The position numbers and the translations under genes are program-made. From contig CM038715.1 in the NCBI GenBank assembly GCA_021613375.1, positions 186,001 through 250,000 on the forward strand: DNA of 64,000 nt, given 5' to 3'. Within the stretch, counting starts at the first letter, position 1, and each line of letters opens with the position of its first letter. This DNA comes from Megaleporinus macrocephalus. Its lineage: Eukaryota > Chordata > Actinopteri > Characiformes > Anostomidae. Shown here piece after piece: positions 39,848-49,355 of this stretch. The notes beneath the pieces were generated by a model. The model had not been told where the DNA came from. It saw only the letters and a program-made list of their open reading frames with translations, and ran no database searches.

Positions 39848-40856
39848 TAAGCAGATAATGGCCCATTTGCATGAAGACTATCTTTAAAAAAACATCCTGA
39901 CTAGTGATTTTACTGCAACACTCATAGTGAATTAATGAGAGTGAGTCCGTAAACTGATTCTCTGGACTTTTAGGAGTAGCCGAGGCAAGTAATTATAAAC
40001 ATCCCTTCCGTGAGTGACAAGAACATGCCTCATATTATGTTCCAGACTGATGGAACATTTGTCTGAATGGATTTACACCCAGAGAGTCGAGGTGTGCTTT
40101 ACACGGTGCTTGAGAAAGGCTGGGAAGCACAAGACACCAATGCAATCGGTGTTTAATGTTAATGATATTTACAACTCTTCACTGTGCATAAACAGAACGC
40201 TCTAGCAATCTTTATTGGTCATACTCTCCAGTGCGTACTCTACGATATTCAAGCCAAAACTTGCTTGTGGTTCCCCCTTTTAAGTTAAGCACTACTGAAA
40301 AAAGAGCATTCTGTGTGGTGGGTCCTATGCTGTGGAATAGGCTCCCTGATGAACTGCAGGCTTGTTCATCTGTAGATGTTTTTAAAACTAGATTTAAAAC
40401 TAATCTTTTCAAACTAGCATATGGATGAGATGTTTTTATAGTTTTATAGTATCTTACTCTTATACTTTGTGTGTTTCTTTTTATTGTACAGTGTCCTTGG
40501 GTGTCTTGAAAGGCACTTTTCAAATAAAATGTTAATATTATTATTATTATTTATATGCCACATCTGTGACGTATGGTCAGCTGACATGGACCAAGGGACA
40601 GAAGCCCTTCAGCTCTTCAGACTTTTACATGTATATATTTTTTTGGAGTTAAAATTTCCCAACTTTAGAGAAAGTTTAAACGTTTTGTTCCATGATATTC
40701 AGTAGTAGAGTGCAAATGCAAGCTGGACCTGACTATGCATGGGTATGTGTGAGACGGGAGATACTGACCATCTTGTGAGATGTTGGAGAGGTTAGTGATG
40801 ATTTTAGAGGGCTTTTTCCTCTTGTTTGGAGGAGCAGGAGTTCCAGACAGGGGCAT
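25024..40856 (-). CDS. myoz1: myoz1, myozenin-1 (five coding exons, complete)
   Basis: Joining 40856-40769, 34152-33989, 28673-28595, 28407-28233 and 25258-25024 gives 741 nt and 246 residues ending in TGA. All junctions are GT-AG and the phases agree (1, 0, 1, 2). Myozenin-1 (FATZ-1, calsarcin-2) is a sarcomeric Z-disc adaptor that binds calcineurin, alpha-actinin, filamin C and telethonin. Visible landmarks are the MPLSGTPAP start diagnostic of MYOZ1 over MYOZ2/3, the EEL...[15 protein letters not shown] block (residues 54-77), [10 protein letters not shown] (129-138), LPKYKSFNR (161-169), RPSFNRTP (211-218) and the C-terminal acidic ETDDL, a PDZ-binding tail of the myozenin type. It is shorter than the human protein (299), mainly because the glycine-rich middle is replaced by a short Pro/Ala segment. 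Introns are 6616, 5315, 187 and 2974 bp. synpo2l lies upstream on the same strand. Confidence 0.95.
25655..26497. repeat. 36-bp minisatellite array in the last myoz1 intron
   Basis: About 23 tandem copies of a 36-bp unit (CTTACATTTACACTCC then ATTATCAGTACTTTCTACTC). Because 36 is a multiple of three, one plus-strand frame stays open and repeats a 12-residue motif ([12 protein letters not shown]). This is repeat translation, not a gene. The array is the inside of a larger dispersed element whose flank continues to about 27030. Confidence 0.95.
26498..27030. mobile_element. Flank of the dispersed element that carries the 36-bp array
   Basis: The sequence (CTCGTTACTCCTATTT ... CAGTACTTTTACACTC ... 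TTGATACTTCATGAATG) returns in inverted orientation at about 60690-61260, again next to a 36-bp array. This shows a common dispersed element of at least 1.1 kb. Class unresolved. Confidence 0.7.
27085..27440 (+). pseudogene. Degraded Tc1/mariner-like transposase relic
   Basis: The plus strand carries fragments reminiscent of fish Tc1-like transposase. TTTGGCCATAATCACCAATA opens it, followed by a TTTGGGGTTGTGTGGC stretch. Then comes AAACATGCCCCAAAATTGAT, which fits the conserved Asn-Asp-x-x-x-Lys-His region. Several stops and indels break it. No inverted terminal repeats were found, so it is a decayed fragment inside a myoz1 intron. Confidence 0.4.
28233..28407 (-). CDS. myoz1: myoz1 coding exon 4
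   Basis: The acceptor ATCATCAACAG precedes AT-GAA-GTC, completing Asp-111. It codes residues 112-168, with the [18 protein letters not shown] core and DLPKYKSFN. It ends AAT-AG at donor GTACCA. Confidence 0.95.
28595..28673 (-). CDS. myoz1: myoz1 coding exon 3
   Basis: The acceptor GGCGGTTTTCCAG precedes CAA-AAT-CTC. It codes [20 protein letters not shown] and then APEPPK (residues 85-110). It ends AAA-G at donor GTACAA. This Pro/Ala-rich segment sits where mammalian MYOZ1 has its long glycine-rich region. Confidence 0.92.
28941..29110. repeat. Flank block of the duplicated minisatellite unit, copy 1
   Basis: Starts TTTATAGTCAACCAAAATGA and ends GGACTTCTAAAGAAGCTCTC. The same block recurs at 31000 and 32769, each time bordering a 52-bp array. 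Confidence 0.85.
29190..30999. repeat. About 52-bp minisatellite array, part 1 (myoz1 intron)
   Basis: Tandem units of about 48-56 bp built from GTGAAACACCCACATATACA and CACTAGTGAACATACACACT followed by AGGGGGCA. Length variants come from CA-repeat and G-run changes. The seed sequence is present once in an interspersed repeat at 33060-33260, so the array probably grew from part of that repeat. Confidence 0.93.
31000..31440. repeat. Flank block copy 2 plus interspersed-repeat segment
   Basis: Repeats TTTATAGTCAACCAAAATGA. It continues with GTTAGTTAGTTAGTTAGTAT, CACAGTGAAATTTGACCTCT, a CA run and CAGAACGCTGGGCAGCCCCT. The same series follows the third copy at 32769-33220, showing a duplication of flank plus array of about 1.8 kb. 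Confidence 0.85.
31441..32768. repeat. About 52-bp minisatellite array, part 2 (myoz1 intron)
   Basis: Same unit as part 1, with many single-base length differences in A and G runs. Confidence 0.92.
32769..33265. repeat. Flank block copy 3 and complete end of the interspersed repeat
   Basis: Third copy of the flank block. It then runs through GGGGGCAGTGAGCACACATG, CCTTGCTCAAGGGCACTTCA and GGTCGAACCGGCGATCCCTA, the recognisable end of a common fish repeat. Confidence 0.8.
33600..33800. repeat. Probable dispersed repeat fragment (GAGTCTAGTCTGAG type)
   Basis: Internally repetitive AAGTC/GAGTC-rich sequence resembling the end of fish hAT-like repeats. No boundaries determined. Confidence 0.35.
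33886..33956. repeat. Two adjacent perfect hairpins downstream of myoz1 exon 2
   Basis: Hairpin 1 has 14-bp arms CTCTAGAATAATAC (33886-33899) and GTATTATTCTAGAG (33905-33918). Hairpin 2 has 13-bp arms AGGTATGAATACC (33928-33940) and GGTATTCATACCT (33944-33956). Both loops contain GTG. They begin about 30 nt after the exon 2 donor in the transcript. Confidence 0.9.
33989..34152 (-). CDS. myoz1: myoz1 coding exon 2
   Basis: The acceptor TCTAACGTTCCCAG precedes AG-GAG-GCA, completing Glu-30. It codes residues 31-84, including [20 protein letters not shown] and [15 protein letters not shown], the most conserved N-terminal myozenin block. It ends GAG-AAC-CTG at donor GTCAGT (phase 0). Confidence 0.95.
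34591..34648. repeat. (TG)n microsatellite
   Basis: About 29 TG dinucleotides in myoz1 intron 1. Confidence 0.95.
34649..36741. other. Intron 1 sequence of myoz1, no feature recognised
   Basis: AT-rich, with no element ends or conserved exons seen. The minus-strand frame 36473-36703 shows no recognised family. Confidence 0.5.
36742..36818. repeat. (AT)n microsatellite
   Basis: About 38 AT dinucleotides, followed by a short direct repeat GCAAGGCAC(C/A)ATAT. Confidence 0.95.
37030..37336. mobile_element. Dispersed DNA-element fragment ending in CCAAACTTTTGAGCGGTAGT
   Basis: The right end (CCCAAACTTTTGAGCGGTAGTG) matches a terminal sequence recurrent in fish DNA transposon derivatives. A clear left end was not found. 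Confidence 0.4.
38450..39026. mobile_element. Non-autonomous hAT-type DNA transposon, copy 3 (577 bp, internally deleted)
   Basis: Ends TAGAGATGGACC and CCATCTCTA match the 979-bp family at 608 and 15661. Flanks CTACTACC (38442-38449) and CTACTAAC (39027-39034) match at 7 of 8 positions. About 400 bp of the interior is missing or replaced by unrelated sequence. Confidence 0.83.
39681..39846. repeat. (TA)n microsatellite with palindromic centre
   Basis: About 166 bp of TA repeat interrupted near 39739-39762 by CTATATATAT and TATATAGTG, a self-complementary centre. Confidence 0.95.
40210..40555 (+). pseudogene. 3' fragment of an L2-like LINE (end of reverse-transcriptase ORF plus 3' tail)
   Basis: The plus-strand frame ends with [20 protein letters not shown], then WNRLPDELQ and [15 protein letters not shown], then TGA at about 40426. 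This pattern (LLVVP..R, AFxVxxPxLWNxLP, F+xxLKTxLF) is the usual C-terminus of L2/CR1-type LINE proteins. The 3' UTR follows and ends CTTTTCAAATAAAATG with an ATT repeat. It is 5'-truncated, on the opposite strand to myoz1, in intron 1. Confidence 0.75.
40769..40856 (-). CDS. myoz1: myoz1 coding exon 1 (start codon)
   Basis: The ATG at 40856-40854 has A at -3 (GCCAAGATG). It codes residues 1-29 ([20 protein letters not shown] then TNLSNISQD) and ends GAT-G at donor GTCAGT. A good acceptor (CCAACACAG) lies 9 nt upstream of the ATG at 40866-40867, so the 5' UTR is split and this is not the first transcribed exon. Confidence 0.95.
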
Positions 40857-41902
40857 CTTGGCAGTCTGTGTTGGTGTAAACAGAACCATGTCAGCGCATT
40901 CAAAATAGAGAAATTGCCATCACTGTCCTGTTTCTACTACAACTTTGGCAAAGCAAGTGTTCCAGATCTTTCACTGATCTCTTCTTAACACCTTTTAAAG
41001 AGTGCATGTAAATTAATTGTGAGGCTTCACAGCGTGTGATACACCGGGAGTCATTTAGACTACAAGCTAGTAACCTAATCATCACCAGTTATTTTTGGCT
41101 ACATTTGAACTACAGGTACAGTTACCCATCCTGAACAGTTCTACCACAGTATCTTCCACAAAAAGCTCAAAAAGACTGGTCTTTGTCTGAATTCGGACAT
41201 TCCAACATATATATATCACAGAGGAAAGTCGTAGAAATAGCATAAATAAGTCTCCTGTTGCAGTGAGGGTATTTCTGTTTGAGCAAACGAAATAAAACCA
41301 GTGCCAGCAGAGAAGAGCGACTGGCTCAGCAAATTCCTCGAATGTCCTGCGCCTCCACGCCACCAGGGCATGTGCAGAATTACTGTCCACTCTTTAAAAA
41401 AGGCCTTACTGCAGAACGCCTTGCTACAGCGTCTCACATATCCACTGAATGTGATTCATAAAAGCAGTAGAAGGAACTAATTTCATTGAGCGGTCAATGG
41501 GCAGATCCCATTCGTCTGCACTTGAGTAGGCCTGCTTTAGCAAACGGACAGCTTCTCAATGAATGAGTCGTTCACAAGTCATTTGAAGGCTGCAAACAGT
41601 TCTTGTTAAAAGAAACCAAAGCTCCTTGTTCTCAGAAAGCTCCTTCATCCCATAGCAATGATTTAGGCTATTAATGGATGGAGTACTGAAAGCATACCAC
41701 AAGCGTCAGTTCAAAAGCAGCAAGTCTTGTCTGTGTTTTGGGTGGAACAGTGGAAAGTGGAGTAAATCAGCTCAAGCCCCTCTCGCGTGTCACTCACAGC
41801 TAAGATTTAGAGCACATTACATAACTTTGCCTTTATCACGCTGAGTTTGGCATTTATCGCCTGCAGTTAAAGCACTGCCCTGGCGCAAACGCCCCCTCTT
41901 AC

Positions 41903-42200
41903 CTAAGATAACAGAATCCTTTGGGAAGAAAATAAAGTTAAATCAAAGTTTTAAGAAAAATCCCAAAAAAGAAAAAGATTGCTTTTGGATAAATCCAAAT
42001 CCTCCGTTTTGGAACGTCCTGGGTCTCTCAGCTGCTGCTGCTGCTGCTGCTGCTTCTGTCTTCTACATGCCAGAGAGAGTGAAAGCAGAGCAATGTTTGC
42101 GGGTGGCAGGGGGGTTTTTGGCCTGGGAGGGGGGCTTCCTTCAGTATGGTACAAAGAGCTAAAGCAAAGAGCAGGGGCAACGGTGAGGGAGATACTTCTC
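41903..42200 (-). other. myoz1: Predicted myoz1 5'-UTR exon
   Basis: On the minus strand a TATA-like stretch (42221-42228) is followed by about 290 bases with no obvious long frame in register. They end at a consensus donor (TCTTAG, then GTAAGAGG; GT at 41902-41901) that would splice to the acceptor at 40866. A CAG repeat lies inside (42031-42054 as GCT on plus). The transcription start is inferred. Confidence 0.4.
42031..42054. repeat. Trinucleotide repeat, (GCT)8 on plus
   Basis: Eight uninterrupted GCT units, reading as AGC/CAG in the predicted myoz1 leader. Confidence 0.95.
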
Positions 42201-42220
42201 CTGCAGATGATTCTCAGGCC

Positions 42221-42228
42221 TATATATG
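42221..42228 (-). promoter_or_regulatory. myoz1: Possible myoz1 TATA box
   Basis: CCATATATAGG on the minus strand, a TATA-like sequence about 320 bp upstream of the predicted leader donor. It also resembles, but with one extra A/T does not match, a CArG box. Confidence 0.35.
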
Positions 42229-42498
42229 GAACAGCAGAGAGTAAGGAGTTTTGAGAGGGGCCCCACACGAGGAACGAGAGAGTGAGAGTGAGAGAGGTTT
42301 TCACTCTTCACAAAAGAGAATTCTAAATTTCTATATATTTAAATGGCTAAGATCACAAGAGTGGTTTAATGTGTAATGCTACAGAATTGCTACCGGTATG
42401 GAGTTATTGCACACAGTTTCCTGCAATACGTTTCCTGCTGCTGTTTAATGGCATGTTTAAAAAAAATAACAACATTAAAGACACCAGTTAGTCTATAA

Positions 42499-42819
42499 CA
42501 GGGGTATTTAAACAGAATTCAGTAAGATCCAGTTAGATTTCCTCAGACCAAAGTCCGGATCATCAACATTTCCAACTTGTCTGATGATTTAGTGGTGTAT
42601 CCTGTTTACTGAAGTAGTCTAGTATCAGCATCTTACACCATCAGCACTGACATGTTTTAGAGCTCGTTATTCTTTCTGACTCGCTTTAGTCTCCGGCTGC
42701 TGCTCCTAGCTTCATACCTCGCCTGTGTCTAAATAAAATCCTTCTCAATCGTTTTGGGTCAGCACTGGACAAAGTCTGGGTTCTGACCTGGACCGCGGTC
42801 CACCTATTAGTGACTCCTG
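42499..42819. mobile_element. Non-autonomous hAT transposon (321 bp)
   Basis: Ends CAGGGGTATT and GACTCCTG are inverted repeats of the hAT CAGGGG type. The 8-bp duplication GTCTATAA is exact (42491-42498 and 42820-42827). A truncated relative of its left part is at about 45745-45905. Confidence 0.88.
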
Positions 42820-42852
42820 GTCTATAAAGAACAGCTACTGCAGAAAAAACAG

Positions 42853-44520
42853 CAGACCACATACACACACACTTATACTCTACACACTGCTCCCAGCAGA
42901 CCACATATACACACACTTAAACTCTACACACTGCTCCCAGCAGACCACATACACACACACTTAAACTCTACACACTGCTCCCAGCAGACCACATACACAC
43001 AGCGGACTATATACACACACACTTAAACACTACACACTGCTCCCAGCAGACTACATACACACACACTTATACTCTACACACTGCTCCCAGCAAACCACAT
43101 ACACATAGCAGACTATATACACACACACTTAAACACTACACACTGCTCCCAGCAGACTACATACACACACACTTATACTCTACACACTGCTCCCAGCAAA
43201 CCACATACACATAGCAGACTATATACACACACACTTAAACTCTACACACTGCTCCCAGCAGACTACATATACACACACTTATACTCTACACACTGCTCCC
43301 AGCAAACCACATACACATAGCAGACTATATACACACACACTTAAACTCTACACACTGCTCCCAGCAGACCACATACACACAGCGGACTATATACACACAC
43401 ACTTAAACACTACACACTGCTCCCAGCAGACTACATACACACACACTTATACTCTACACACTGCTCCCAGCAAACCACATACACATAGTAGACTATATAC
43501 ACACACACTTAAACACTACACACTGCTCCCAGCAGACCACATATACACAGCAGACTATATACACACACACTTAAACACTACACACTGCTCCCAGCAGACC
43601 ACATACACACACACTTATACTCTACACACTGCTCCCAGCAGACCACATATACACACACTTAAACTCTACACACTGCTCCCAGCAGACCACATATACACAC
43701 ACTTAAACTCTACACACTGCTCCCAGCAGACTACATACACACACACTTATACTCTACACACTGCTCCCAGCAAACCACATACACATAGCAGACTATATAC
43801 ACACACACTTAAACACTACACACTGCTCCCAGCAGACTACATACACACACACTTATACTCTACACACTGCTCCCAGCAAACCACATACACATAGCAGACT
43901 ATATACACACACACTTAAACACTACACACTGCTCCCAGCAGACCACATATACACAGCAGACTATATACACACACACTTAAACACTACACACTGCTCCCAG
44001 CAGACCACATACACACACACTTATACTCTACACACTGCTCCCAGCAGACCACATATACACACACTTAAACTCTACACACTGCTCCCAGCAGACCACATAT
44101 ACACACACTTAAACTCTACACACTGCTCCCAGCAGACTACATACACACACACTTAAACACTACACACTGCTCCCAGCAGACCACATATACACACTTATAC
44201 TCTACACACTGCTCCCAGCAGACCACATATACACACTTATACTCTACACACTGCTCCCAGCAGACCACATATACACACACACTCTACACACACTTATACT
44301 CTACACACTGCTCCCAGCAGACCACATACACATAGTGGACTATATACACACACACTTAAACTCTACACACTGCTCCCAGCAGACCACATATACACACTTA
44401 AACTCTACACACTGCGTCCAGCAGACCACATATACACACACACTCTACACACACTTATACTCTACACACTGCTCCCAGCAGACCACATACACATAGTGGA
44501 CTATATACACACACACTTAA
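42853..44520. repeat. 44/62-bp minisatellite array
   Basis: Alternating 44-bp units (CAGACCACATACACACACAC, TTATACTCTACACACTGCTC, CCAG) and 62-bp units that add AGCGGACTATATACACAC-type sequence. Starts such as 42853, 42897, 42941, 42985 and 43047 show the two periods. Composite blocks are repeated, giving higher-order structure. Confidence 0.95.
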
Positions 44521-44534
44521 ACACTAAACATATA

Positions 44535-44816
44535 TTTTTTTTCAGTGTAACATAGTGTGCAATGTTTTTCCATTACCAATATTATTTGTAATTATTTGTA
44601 AATACATTTTCAAGAGTTCTAGAGTTTTTATTATTTATAATGTATATACTGTACTGTTTATTTATTTATTTTTGTACTGAGTGCCTTGCTATCCCTTTGC
44701 TGCTGAAACATGTGAATTTCCCCCCCTGTAGGACTAATAAAAGATTATCTTATCTTATTTTATCTTATCTTATCTTATCTTATCTTATCTTATCTTATCT
44801 TATCTTATCTTATCTT
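44535..44816 (+). mobile_element. LINE 3' tail ending in (TATCT)n
   Basis: The sequence runs through TTTTTGTACTGAGTGCC, TGTGAATTTCCCCCCCTGTA and GGACTAATAAAAGATTATCT into about fifteen TATCT/TTATC pentamers. This order is the recognisable 3' end of a fish LINE with a short tandem tail. No coding part is present. Confidence 0.65.
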
Positions 44817-45744
44817 AACAAAACAGTTCTTCACATTAACGGGGTCAGAGACTTTCAAGCAGCACTGCAAGTTGCATTTTCTGTTTAATTCTTTATTCTG
44901 TTCTAGTGAATCAGCTCACAAACAGTAGTTCCTCCATGAGGCTGGATGTACCACGAAGCTTCAGTTCTCCTGGGAATTCTAGGCTACTTTCATTTCTACC
45001 TTTTCATTATTTAATTGAAGTGACAGTACTTATGAGTGTGGTTGTACGCTACTTTACGCAGCCCTGCTAAAGCCTGTGTGCAGGAATGAATTAAGGATAG
45101 TCAATATGGTGTATTAACATTTGCTTAAGTCAGCAGTTTGGCTTGTACCCCGGGCAGTAAAGCTGATTTACTCAGTATAATAAGGAAAGGAAATAATTTC
45201 CTCTCTTATGTTGTGAGAATTTCCTCTTGATTGCAAAGGGCATTTACAACAGTGGTGAAGCATCTCAATTAGAGATACTCTGTATTCAGCGGCCTCGCAG
45301 TGGGCGGCACGGGCAGTGGAGCGTTTGACAGAGCACTCGAATGAAGACTTATTGCTCTTAGAGAAGAGGCGAGCTTATTTACAGTCGGCGTCCCACCAAT
45401 TTAGAGCTTGGACAATAAACCCTATACAGTATGCAGAGAGAGTCCTGTCAGTGCTATGCAGCCCCAGACCTTTCAGTGTCGATCAGGGAATCAGTTAATC
45501 TAATGTTTTGAAGGAGGAGGTTAATGTGTTGATGTAACATAGTGCCCGGACATTATTCATCAGCCCAGAGAACAGCAGCGTGTGTGTGAACTACTGTAAC
45601 ATTCTACTGAAGTTCATTCGTGCCTAAAGCATATCCAGTGTTGTAAAAAGCCTGTACAACTCAATGTACAATATCAATGATTGATTTGTGTTCTTTTTCT
45701 TCTTTTGGTCAAATTCAAGATTCATCTTGGGCCTCAGTTCTGAG
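44817..45744. other. No gene recognised
   Basis: No splice-bounded conserved frame or element end. The plus-strand frame 45316-45498 is unrecognised. Confidence 0.5.
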
Positions 45745-45905
45745 CAGGGGTGTTAATTTAAAATCAGTAAGGTCCAGTTAGAGGAGATTTCCTCAGGCCA
45801 AGGTCCAGACCGTCATCATTTCTAACTTGAGTTATGATTCAGTGCCATATCTTGTATACTGAAGTAGCCTAGTATCAGCATCTTATATCATCAGCAACTG
45901 AAAGA
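45745..45905. repeat. Truncated relative of the 42499-42819 hAT element
   Basis: Shares GGTCCAGTTAGA, ATTTCCTCAGRCCAA and TGAAGTAG-CTAGTATCAGCA with the element at 42499. The right terminus is missing. Confidence 0.65.
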
Positions 45906-46014
45906 CCAAACAAATTGCAAATACAATATTAACAATATTTACTGTTCTAAATGCTGAACTGAATGGATTATTTATTTTTTATTATATAACTGTTAGGGGA
46001 GTGGAGCTGGAGCA

Positions 46015-46185
46015 GATGCAAACGAGGAGCAGACACACGCAAGCTTTAACGTAAAGTAGTTTTAATAAAGAACGAAAACGAAACAAAACACAAACAGACG
46101 GACATAAACAGGGCAAACAGACGCGGATACAGGCACACGGAATTCAGAAACACGATACGACCAACCACCAGGAATGAAAACAAAG
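46015..46185. repeat. Probable dispersed repeat fragment (GGAGTGGAGCTGGAGC ... GAACGAAAACGAAAC)
   Basis: A-rich, CGAAAC-bearing sequence of a type common near the ends of fish retroelements. No matching second copy in the window. Confidence 0.3.
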
Positions 46186-46191
46186 AGAATA

Positions 46192-46530
46192 TCCCTTACA
46201 AAAAAGAAGTTTATTCAAGTGTACCATTAGTTTACTTCTTTTAAACTAAAAGAAAGTGAGTATGCTCTCAGTTTACTTTTTATGTACTTCTCAGTGATAT
46301 ACTATACACAGTTGGGTTATACTGACAAGTATAGAACAGTCTAAGTATATTTGGTCTTTACTTGTACTTCATCTTTTAATTAAGATAGTAGAAGTAAGTA
46401 TTCTTGCTATGCACAAAAACACATTCAGTACAATATTTATTTAAAATTTGATTTATAAAGATTTATAAAGATACAGATATGATTCTTATGATTTTGAGTG
46501 TGTCTTGTTTATTTTACGTGTGTCCACTGT
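46192..46530. mobile_element. Dispersed element, partial copy
   Basis: Begins CCCTTACAAAAAAGAAGTTT and follows the 50868-51200 copy closely, to GTGTCTTGTTTATTTTACGTG, then ends. Probably a truncated copy of the same DNA element. Confidence 0.65.
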
Positions 46531-48300
46531 GCGTGCCGCACTTCCAAATCTGCACAGATCTGATTGGCTGAGAAGCGTTTTTCATGATCTTAGAGCGCAC
46601 ATGATTGGTCTGTGAGTTTGTGAAAATTAAATCCTTCTCAATAGTGACCTCTGACATAGAGGATGCAACCCATTACCCTATTTTATTGTCCTCAAGCACT
46701 TAAACATATACAAATGTCATGTATTCAAATGATGGTGGTCCAATACCACTTTTTATGTCTCATACCACAAGCTAAAATATATTTGTGTGGATGCACTTTG
46801 GTTACCACTGTAAATAGCATCATGCTTAAACTGTGAAACAAACATTTCATTCCCCTAAAGGAGGAATTAAGCCTAACCCTAAGCTAACTCTAACCCTAGC
46901 ACATGGTCTAGTTACACAATACTGCTGTCCGTTGTGTTTAAACTTTGTACACACAACTTTTAGTCACAGTTTTGATGTTCAGCAGTGCTCAACCACTCAC
47001 AATTATATTTAAAGTTAAGAATTTACATGATAATTTAGGCTAATGGACTTTTTTTTTTATTTCAATGTCCAATCCAGTGTTTCTGGCCACTATAGGACCG
47101 ATATCAAATCTGAGTATCATATCACCACACCCATAATTTGCATTAGATTCAAATATTCACATTAACATGTTATGCTTGTTTCCAATGATCAATCGTTTTC
47201 TACTAGAATATATTTTGTGAAGACCCAGGGTTTAGCTGTTAGGGTTGAGGACACAGGAAGGAGGATTAGAAGTTGTTGCCATTAGACAAGCAGTACATTT
47301 ACGAGGAAATAAAGATCCACTCTTGCTTTAAATATAAAGACATCCACAGCTGGTTCTTTCCTTGTGAGATGTGGAGAAAATGCTTTGTGGGCCGTGAGTC
47401 TAATTTAGGGATAGAGTGGGGACACCCATGTTCGTACACGGACTAGGGTTTAATTCCTCACTGGGGCTAGAGCACCTTGTTTAAAACAAGAAGAACAAAC
47501 AAAACCTTTAATACCAACATTTGTAACATTGTGTAAGAGCATCATTTCAATGTCATTGGGAATATTTGAATGTTAAGAAACAGGAAATAAAGAAAAATAT
47601 CCCATATCTCTAAAAAAACTCAGAGACAAAGAAGTAGAGACATTAGCTGTGCGTTGTGTTTTGTTAACATTCAAACGATAAACACATTTGAATCAAGAAA
47701 AATCCAATGTATCCCTGGATTCACTGACTCACATGGTAAACAGGTGTAGTGTTTAGCCACACACTTAGTTACTAACAGGACTATAAATGAGTAGGAGGAG
47801 CATGCTAAAGCTGACTCTAGGGGACTAAAACACTGACCAGAGTCAGCGCAGTACTGGTCATCACCACTAAAGAGGCTCCTCACAGAGCTACCAGCCTGCC
47901 GCTAAAAGTAACAACTGATACTCTGACATCTGAGCGCTGACCGTGGACCTTAGGGGGGGTCAGCAGGCTTAGAAAGGAGAATTGAATTACACAGTCAATG
48001 TTACAGCACATGTTTCTTGTTAATGCCACGTATCTGTCTGGACATCTGCCAACAGTACTCAAGAAATCACTCATAAGATGAATAGACGCGGCGGTGTCAG
48101 TATATGTGAACGCAGTGTGGAGAGCGTGGTGGCAAAATAATCATTTCTGGTATTAGTATTAATAATGTAGGGAGAGGGAAGAGAGACTACAATAAATGTT
48201 ATGCTCTAAGACATGGAGCAGTCATGGAGGTCTTGAGGGATGGCATTCCAAAATCTGCAGCTCATTGCACTGAAAGATCCAGTTTCCCATTTACGGCATA
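46531..48300. other. No gene recognised
   Basis: AT-rich. A short cluster of CCTAACCCTAA-like words at 46867-46900 is too degenerate and short to be called telomeric. No exon recognised. Confidence 0.5.
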
Positions 48301-48560
48301 GTCAAGTCAAGTCAAGTTTATTTGTGTAGCACTTTTTACAACGATGTTGTCACAAAGCAGCTTTACAGGAGTTTAAAAGCATGAAAACATGAAATCACAA
48401 CACTTTATCCACTGTGAGTGAGCCAGAGGCGACGGTGGCGAGAACAACTCCCTCAACTGGAGGAAGGAACGTTGGGAGGAACCAGACTCACAAGCAGAGA
48501 CCCCTCCTCCTCTGGTGGAACAGTGTTTACAGTTTATTAAACTAAAGCTGAGTCTGAAGG
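48301..48560. repeat. Interspersed repeat family 'AAGCAGCTTT', copy 3
   Basis: CAAGTTTATTTGTGTAGCAC, GATGTTGTCACAAAGCAGCT and GGAGGAACCAGACTCACAAG occur in the same order as at 21700. Confidence 0.75.
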
Positions 48561-48734
48561 TAAGAGCTTTAGAAGCTGTACAGGTGCTACATCATGATGA
48601 TACAGTGATGCAGTCAAGGATGGAGCACGTATGGAGAGGAGAATTGGTTGGTGCCAGGTGACTGGGGCTCTGGTGGTCAGTCCTTTAACAGTATTCGGTG
48701 GGACAGGTGGGCGGTTATTACCTCAGAAAGAGAG

Positions 48735-49355
48735 GATTAGTACAGAGACAGAGTTAGTTCTGGTTTGGGTTAGTACAGAGACAGAGTTCTGGTTTGGGTT
48801 AGTACAGAGACAGAGTTAGTTCTGGTTTAGGTTAGTACAGATATAGAGTTAGTTCTGGTTTGTGTTAGTACAGAGACAGAGTTCTGGTTTGGGTTAGTAC
48901 AGAGACAGAGTTAGTTCTGGTTTGGGTTAGTACAGAGACAGAGTTAGTTCTGGTTTGTGTTAGTACAGAGACAGAGTTCTGGTTTGGGTTAGTACAGAGA
49001 CAGAGTTAGTTCTGGTTTGGGTTAGTACAGAGACAGAGTTCTGGTTTGGGTTAGTACAGAGACAGAGTTAGTTCTGGTTTGGGTTAGTACAGAGACAGAG
49101 TTCTGGTTTGGGTTAGTACAGAGAAAGAGTTAGTTCTGGTTTGGGTTAGTACAGAGAAAGAGTTAGTTCTAGTTTGTGTTAGTACAGAGACTGAGTTAGT
49201 TCTGGTTTGGGTTAGTACAGAGACAGAGTTAGTTCTGGTTTGGGTTAGTACAGAGAAAGAGTTAGTTCTAGTTTGTGTTAGTACAGAAACAGAGTTAGTT
49301 CTGGTTTGGGTTAGTACAGAAACAGAGTTAGTTCTGGTTTGGGTCAGTACAGAGG
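48735..49355. repeat. 33/29-bp minisatellite array inside an interspersed repeat
   Basis: Units GTTAGTACAGAGACAGAGTT and AGTTCTGGTTTGG (33 bp), with shorter variants of about 29 bp lacking one AGTT. The array sits between two copies of GGTTGGTGCCAGGTGAC ... GGGACAGGTGGG (48645-48715 and 49428-49498), so a segment of the host repeat is duplicated around it. The Thr-Gln-Thr-Arg frame on the minus strand is repeat translation. Confidence 0.93.

Noticed and set aside
39625..39872. Ile-Tyr frames over TA tracts here and at 5564, 16570, 18420, 36642 and 58381
   Set aside because: Simple-repeat translation of (TA)n.
46867..46900. CCTAACCCTAA-like words as an interstitial telomere repeat
   Set aside because: Only a few imperfect units; too short and degenerate to support the call.
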